Source: RGIG7213 sp045636245 (lineage in GTDB: Bacteria; Bacillota; Clostridia; Oscillospirales; CAG-272). From it: 6,543 bases of DNA. The stretch spans positions 1 to 6,543 of the forward strand of contig JAZTXA010000086.1 of assembly GCA_045636245.1 (NCBI GenBank), read 5' to 3'. The notes under the pieces are model-generated. The model was given only the letters and a program-made list of their open reading frames with translations. It was not told the DNA's origin and ran no database searches. This document shows positions 3,905-6,543 of this stretch, in pieces. The translations under genes and the position numbers were made by a program. Within the stretch, counting starts at the first letter, position 1, and each line of letters opens with the position of its first letter.

Positions 3905-6532
3905 TTGAAAAAAATATTAAAATCACTCTCATTATTTCTTGCCTTGCTTACGTTTGTATCGTGCACGGCGGAAAACAGCGGAAATAATACCGGTACAGAT
4001 TCCGTAACATCCGAAGCAATAGAAGAAAACATTCCCGAAAAGGAAGGTACAGCGTGGTTTACAACTCCCGCAATACCCGCCGACATTGGAAAGACGGTGA
4101 AGCTTTCGGCATATGATGTGCAGTTTTCATTTGGTGTAACCACATCGCGCGAGAAAGTGAAGTGGTCATCGGATGAAATACAGATAGATGAAAATGGCTG
4201 TGTCACACCGAGCGAATCAGGTGTATACACACTCACGGCGGAGTATGGCACAAAGTGTAAAAATATTTATCTCATAGTAAGAGCCGAGGAATCAGAAGAA
4301 TACGTGCTGTATTCAAACGATTTTGAAAATGCCAAAAAAGAAGATTTCAATCTTATACAGACAACAAACGGAACATTTGAAATAAAAGATGGAAAAATGG
4401 TACTGTCTGCAGCGAGGTCGGGCTCCGATTATGTGAGAGTTCTGCTTCCCGATTTTATCGGTGAATTTGGAGATTATAAGATAAAAGCGAATGCGGCTGT
4501 GACAAAAAAGGCTGATGAAAAAAGATGGATGTCTGTTATGTACAGGGTACAGAATGACGACTCACCGTATTACCAGCTTTGCGTAAGGGCGAATGCGTCG
4601 CTTGATGACGGAGTTGAGCTTGCGCACAGAAATGCAAGTTCTGAATGGCTTTATCACGGAAAGGGTGCTTTTACAGAGGCGCTTTCTCCTGATAAAATGT
4701 ATGAATTTACCGCCGATATACACGGTTATTTCGGTGCGGCTTATATTAACGGCGAGAAGATAGTGGAAACACTTGACGGGCTTTCCGATTATCCCATGGG
4801 TAAGGTCGGTTTTCAGGTATGCGGTGCAACAGCTGAAATAGAGGACGTCAAGATAACCGTTGATTTTTACGAGCCCGAGGAATTTGTACTTGAAAAGGAT
4901 TTCTCACAAATAAGAGATATCGACACACATATTGCGCTTTATTCATCAATTGTAACGGAAGTTACTACGAGGGAAGAATTAGACGGAATACTTGAAAATT
5001 CACCGACAAATGCGATACTTTCCGTAGATATTATTGAAGATGAACTTGCGGTCGTTAATAAAAACGGTGAAAAGATTGCAAGCATTGAAGAAGCAATAGC
5101 GCTTTTGGACGGTAAAATTATTCCCGTTTTCAGACCTTTGGATATTGATTCGGCGAAAAATGCGGCAGAATATCTGAAAAAAAACAAATATAAAGATATT
5201 ATGGTCATAGGCAGCGAGTCTGTTATAAGCGAGTTCAAAAAAATATATGAGCTTGCAAAAAGCATACTTGATCTGACAAGTGAGGATATTTCAATGCTTT
5301 CGCTTTCCGATATAAGGGAAATGACAAATAAAAGTAAAAGCAGGATATGCTTGCTTCCGACATCCTTGGCAACATCGGAGAACACGTCGTATTTGAATGC
5401 CCTTGCAATGACTGTCTGGTATAAAGCCGAAAAGGATGATAAGGTTGAGCTTTATACTTTGATAACATCTGGCGCAAACGGAATAGTTACAAAAGAAAGA
5501 AAGCTTCTTGAGGAGTGTTTGACAAGCCCTGTATTTTTGCGTAATTCCCACGTCCGCCCCGTTTTGGTCATCGGACACAGGGGAATACCCGAGCTTGCAC
5601 CGGAAAATACGATCTACGGCTCACTTATGGCGTCGGACTTCGGTGCGTCCATAATTGAAAACGATATATATTTAACAAGAGATAATGTAATAGTCGTTAT
5701 GCACGACGGTGCAATTGACAGAACTACAAACGGTGTCGGTGCTATTGAATCAATGACGTATGAACAGCTTTCACAGTATTCCGTCGATTATTTCGGCGGA
5801 GTTTCCCCGCAGCCGATACCGACACTTGAAGATTATTTCAAAACATTTAAGGGTAAAAATGTCAATCTGTTTATCGAGATAAAGAGCACTAGAACAAGTA
5901 TCGTGCGTGAGCTTCGCAAGCTTATTGACGAATATGATATATATGACCAATGCTGTGTGATATCCTTCCATACACAGCAGATAGATCAGGTGAGAAAAAG
6001 CATTCCGGAACTTTCGTGCGGATATCTTGTCGATGCTATGGCAAGCTTTTCAAATATCATGAACACGGTATCAGAGCATGACTGTACATTCAATCCGGGC
6101 TATTCGGGCTTGAATGCCGATATTTTACAGCAGTGCTCACACCGAGGTGTTTCAATATGGCCTTGGACTGTAAATGATGAAAGAGCATTTGCAAACCTCT
6201 ATCTTGCAGGCACTTGGGGAATCACAACAAACAGGGCGGATTTTGTAAAGGACTATATCAAGTTCTTAAAACCCGAGGATTCTTATTCCTTAACTGCGGG
6301 TGAAGAATTGAAAGCTGAAATAAAAGCACTTACTTATTCAGGTGAGGAAATTGTGTCGGATGCCCAAATGGTCGTTATCGACGGAAACAGCACCGTAAAA
6401 TACAAAGATGGTGTACTGACAGCAAGCGAGTCCGGAGATGCGGTGGTTATTTTTAGAGCAAAATATCAGATCAAGGGAAGCGACAAGATTGTAAGTGTTT
6501 ACTCACAGCCTGTTACGGTGTCTGTTAACTAA
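3905..6532 (+). CDS. Multidomain surface lipoprotein with a glycerophosphodiester phosphodiesterase domain
   Basis: The 875-residue protein starts at TTG with lipobox F17-V-S-C20. Domains in order: a polar linker (21-49); a BIG2-like Ig module (about 52-126, with VKWSSD and ENGCVTPSESGVYTLTA); a concanavalin-like beta sandwich resembling LamG/DUF1080-type domains (about 132-321, ending VGFQVCGATAEIEDVKI); a degenerate GDPD-like barrel (about 335-540); an intact GDPD (553-787); and a C-terminal Ig-like module (790-875). The active domain shows H558-R-G, PENT (566-569), E585-N-D587, H600-D601, RTTNGVG (606-612), PTLED (639-643) and E658 in FIEIK, so all expected metal and catalytic residues are present. 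GDPDs hydrolyse glycerophosphodiesters to glycerol 3-phosphate and an alcohol; secreted members such as GlpQ can also degrade glycerol-phosphate teichoic acid. The sandwich may bind carbohydrate. No terminator is visible in the 11 nt after the stop. Substrate unknown. Confidence 0.9.
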   Translation: MKKILKSLSLFLALLTFVSCTAENSGNNTGTDSVTSEAIEENIPEKEGTAWFTTPAIPADIGKTVKLSAYDVQFSFGVTTSREKVKWSSDEIQIDENGCVTPSESGVYTLTAEYGTKCKNIYLIVRAEESEEYVLYSNDFENAKKEDFNLIQTTNGTFEIKDGKMVLSAARSGSDYVRVLLPDFIGEFGDYKIKANAAVTKKADEKRWMSVMYRVQNDDSPYYQLCVRANASLDDGVELAHRNASSEWLYHGKGAFTEALSPDKMYEFTADIHGYFGAAYINGEKIVETLDGLSDYPMGKVGFQVCGATAEIEDVKITVDFYEPEEFVLEKDFSQIRDIDTHIALYSSIVTEVTTREELDGILENSPTNAILSVDIIEDELAVVNKNGEKIASIEEAIALLDGKIIPVFRPLDIDSAKNAAEYLKKNKYKDIMVIGSESVISEFKKIYELAKSILDLTSEDISMLSLSDIREMTNKSKSRICLLPTSLATSENTSYLNALAMTVWYKAEKDDKVELYTLITSGANGIVTKERKLLEECLTSPVFLRNSHVRPVLVIGHRGIPELAPENTIYGSLMASDFGASIIENDIYLTRDNVIVVMHDGAIDRTTNGVGAIESMTYEQLSQYSVDYFGGVSPQPIPTLEDYFKTFKGKNVNLFIEIKSTRTSIVRELRKLIDEYDIYDQCCVISFHTQQIDQVRKSIPELSCGYLVDAMASFSNIMNTVSEHDCTFNPGYSGLNADILQQCSHRGVSIWPWTVNDERAFANLYLAGTWGITTNRADFVKDYIKFLKPEDSYSLTAGEELKAEIKALTYSGEEIVSDAQMVVIDGNSTVKYKDGVLTASESGDAVVIFRAKYQIKGSDKIVSVYSQPVTVSVN

Positions 6533-6543
6533 ATGTTGTTAGG

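Noticed and set aside
3408..4251. Minus-strand open frames of 132 and 154 codons across the two rightward lipoprotein genes
   Set aside because: They are antisense to genes with clear domains, and they cross the operon junction without their own signals.

Overview
The window looks like chromosomal DNA from a low-to-moderate GC, anaerobic, Gram-positive bacterium of the Clostridia type. The reasons are strong AGGAGG-type ribosome binding sites, TTG and GTG starts, consensus sigma-A promoters, three lipoprotein signal peptides, and a membrane pyrophosphatase carrying the residues of the K+-dependent, Na+-pumping branch common in gut and other fermentative anaerobes. The genus cannot be fixed from the sequence alone.

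Layout: (1) 1-379, minus strand: the N-terminal 126 codons of a lipoprotein that resembles extracellular solute-binding proteins. It starts at TTG, runs off the left edge, and has a perfect consensus promoter. (2) 380-767: a divergent intergenic region holding that promoter, a 10-bp perfect palindrome, a repeated ACAAAAATGT element, a possible 21-codon leader ORF and the hppA promoter. (3) 768-2873, plus strand: a full-length hppA, closed by a clear rho-independent terminator. (4) 2926-2954: a new promoter driving two tightly spaced lipoprotein genes. The first (2984-3892) is a papain/NlpC-P60-like cysteine hydrolase. The second (3905-6532) is an 875-residue, multidomain glycerophosphodiester phosphodiesterase (GDPD).

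How the parts fit: hppA is an independent, monocistronic energy gene that couples cytoplasmic pyrophosphate hydrolysis to ion export. The two downstream lipoproteins form a likely operon (12-nt gap, with the second Shine-Dalgarno overlapping the first stop codon) and should be anchored on the outer face of the membrane. One may cut peptide or amide bonds and the other glycerophosphodiesters, so a shared role in cell-envelope turnover is a reasonable but unproven inference.

The most unusual object is the GDPD protein. By eye, its middle 200 residues read as a second, degenerate GDPD barrel lacking the catalytic residues, placed directly before an intact one. Both are enclosed by Ig-like modules and a concanavalin-like sandwich domain. 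I found no RNA genes, CRISPR arrays, insertion sequences or attachment sites.
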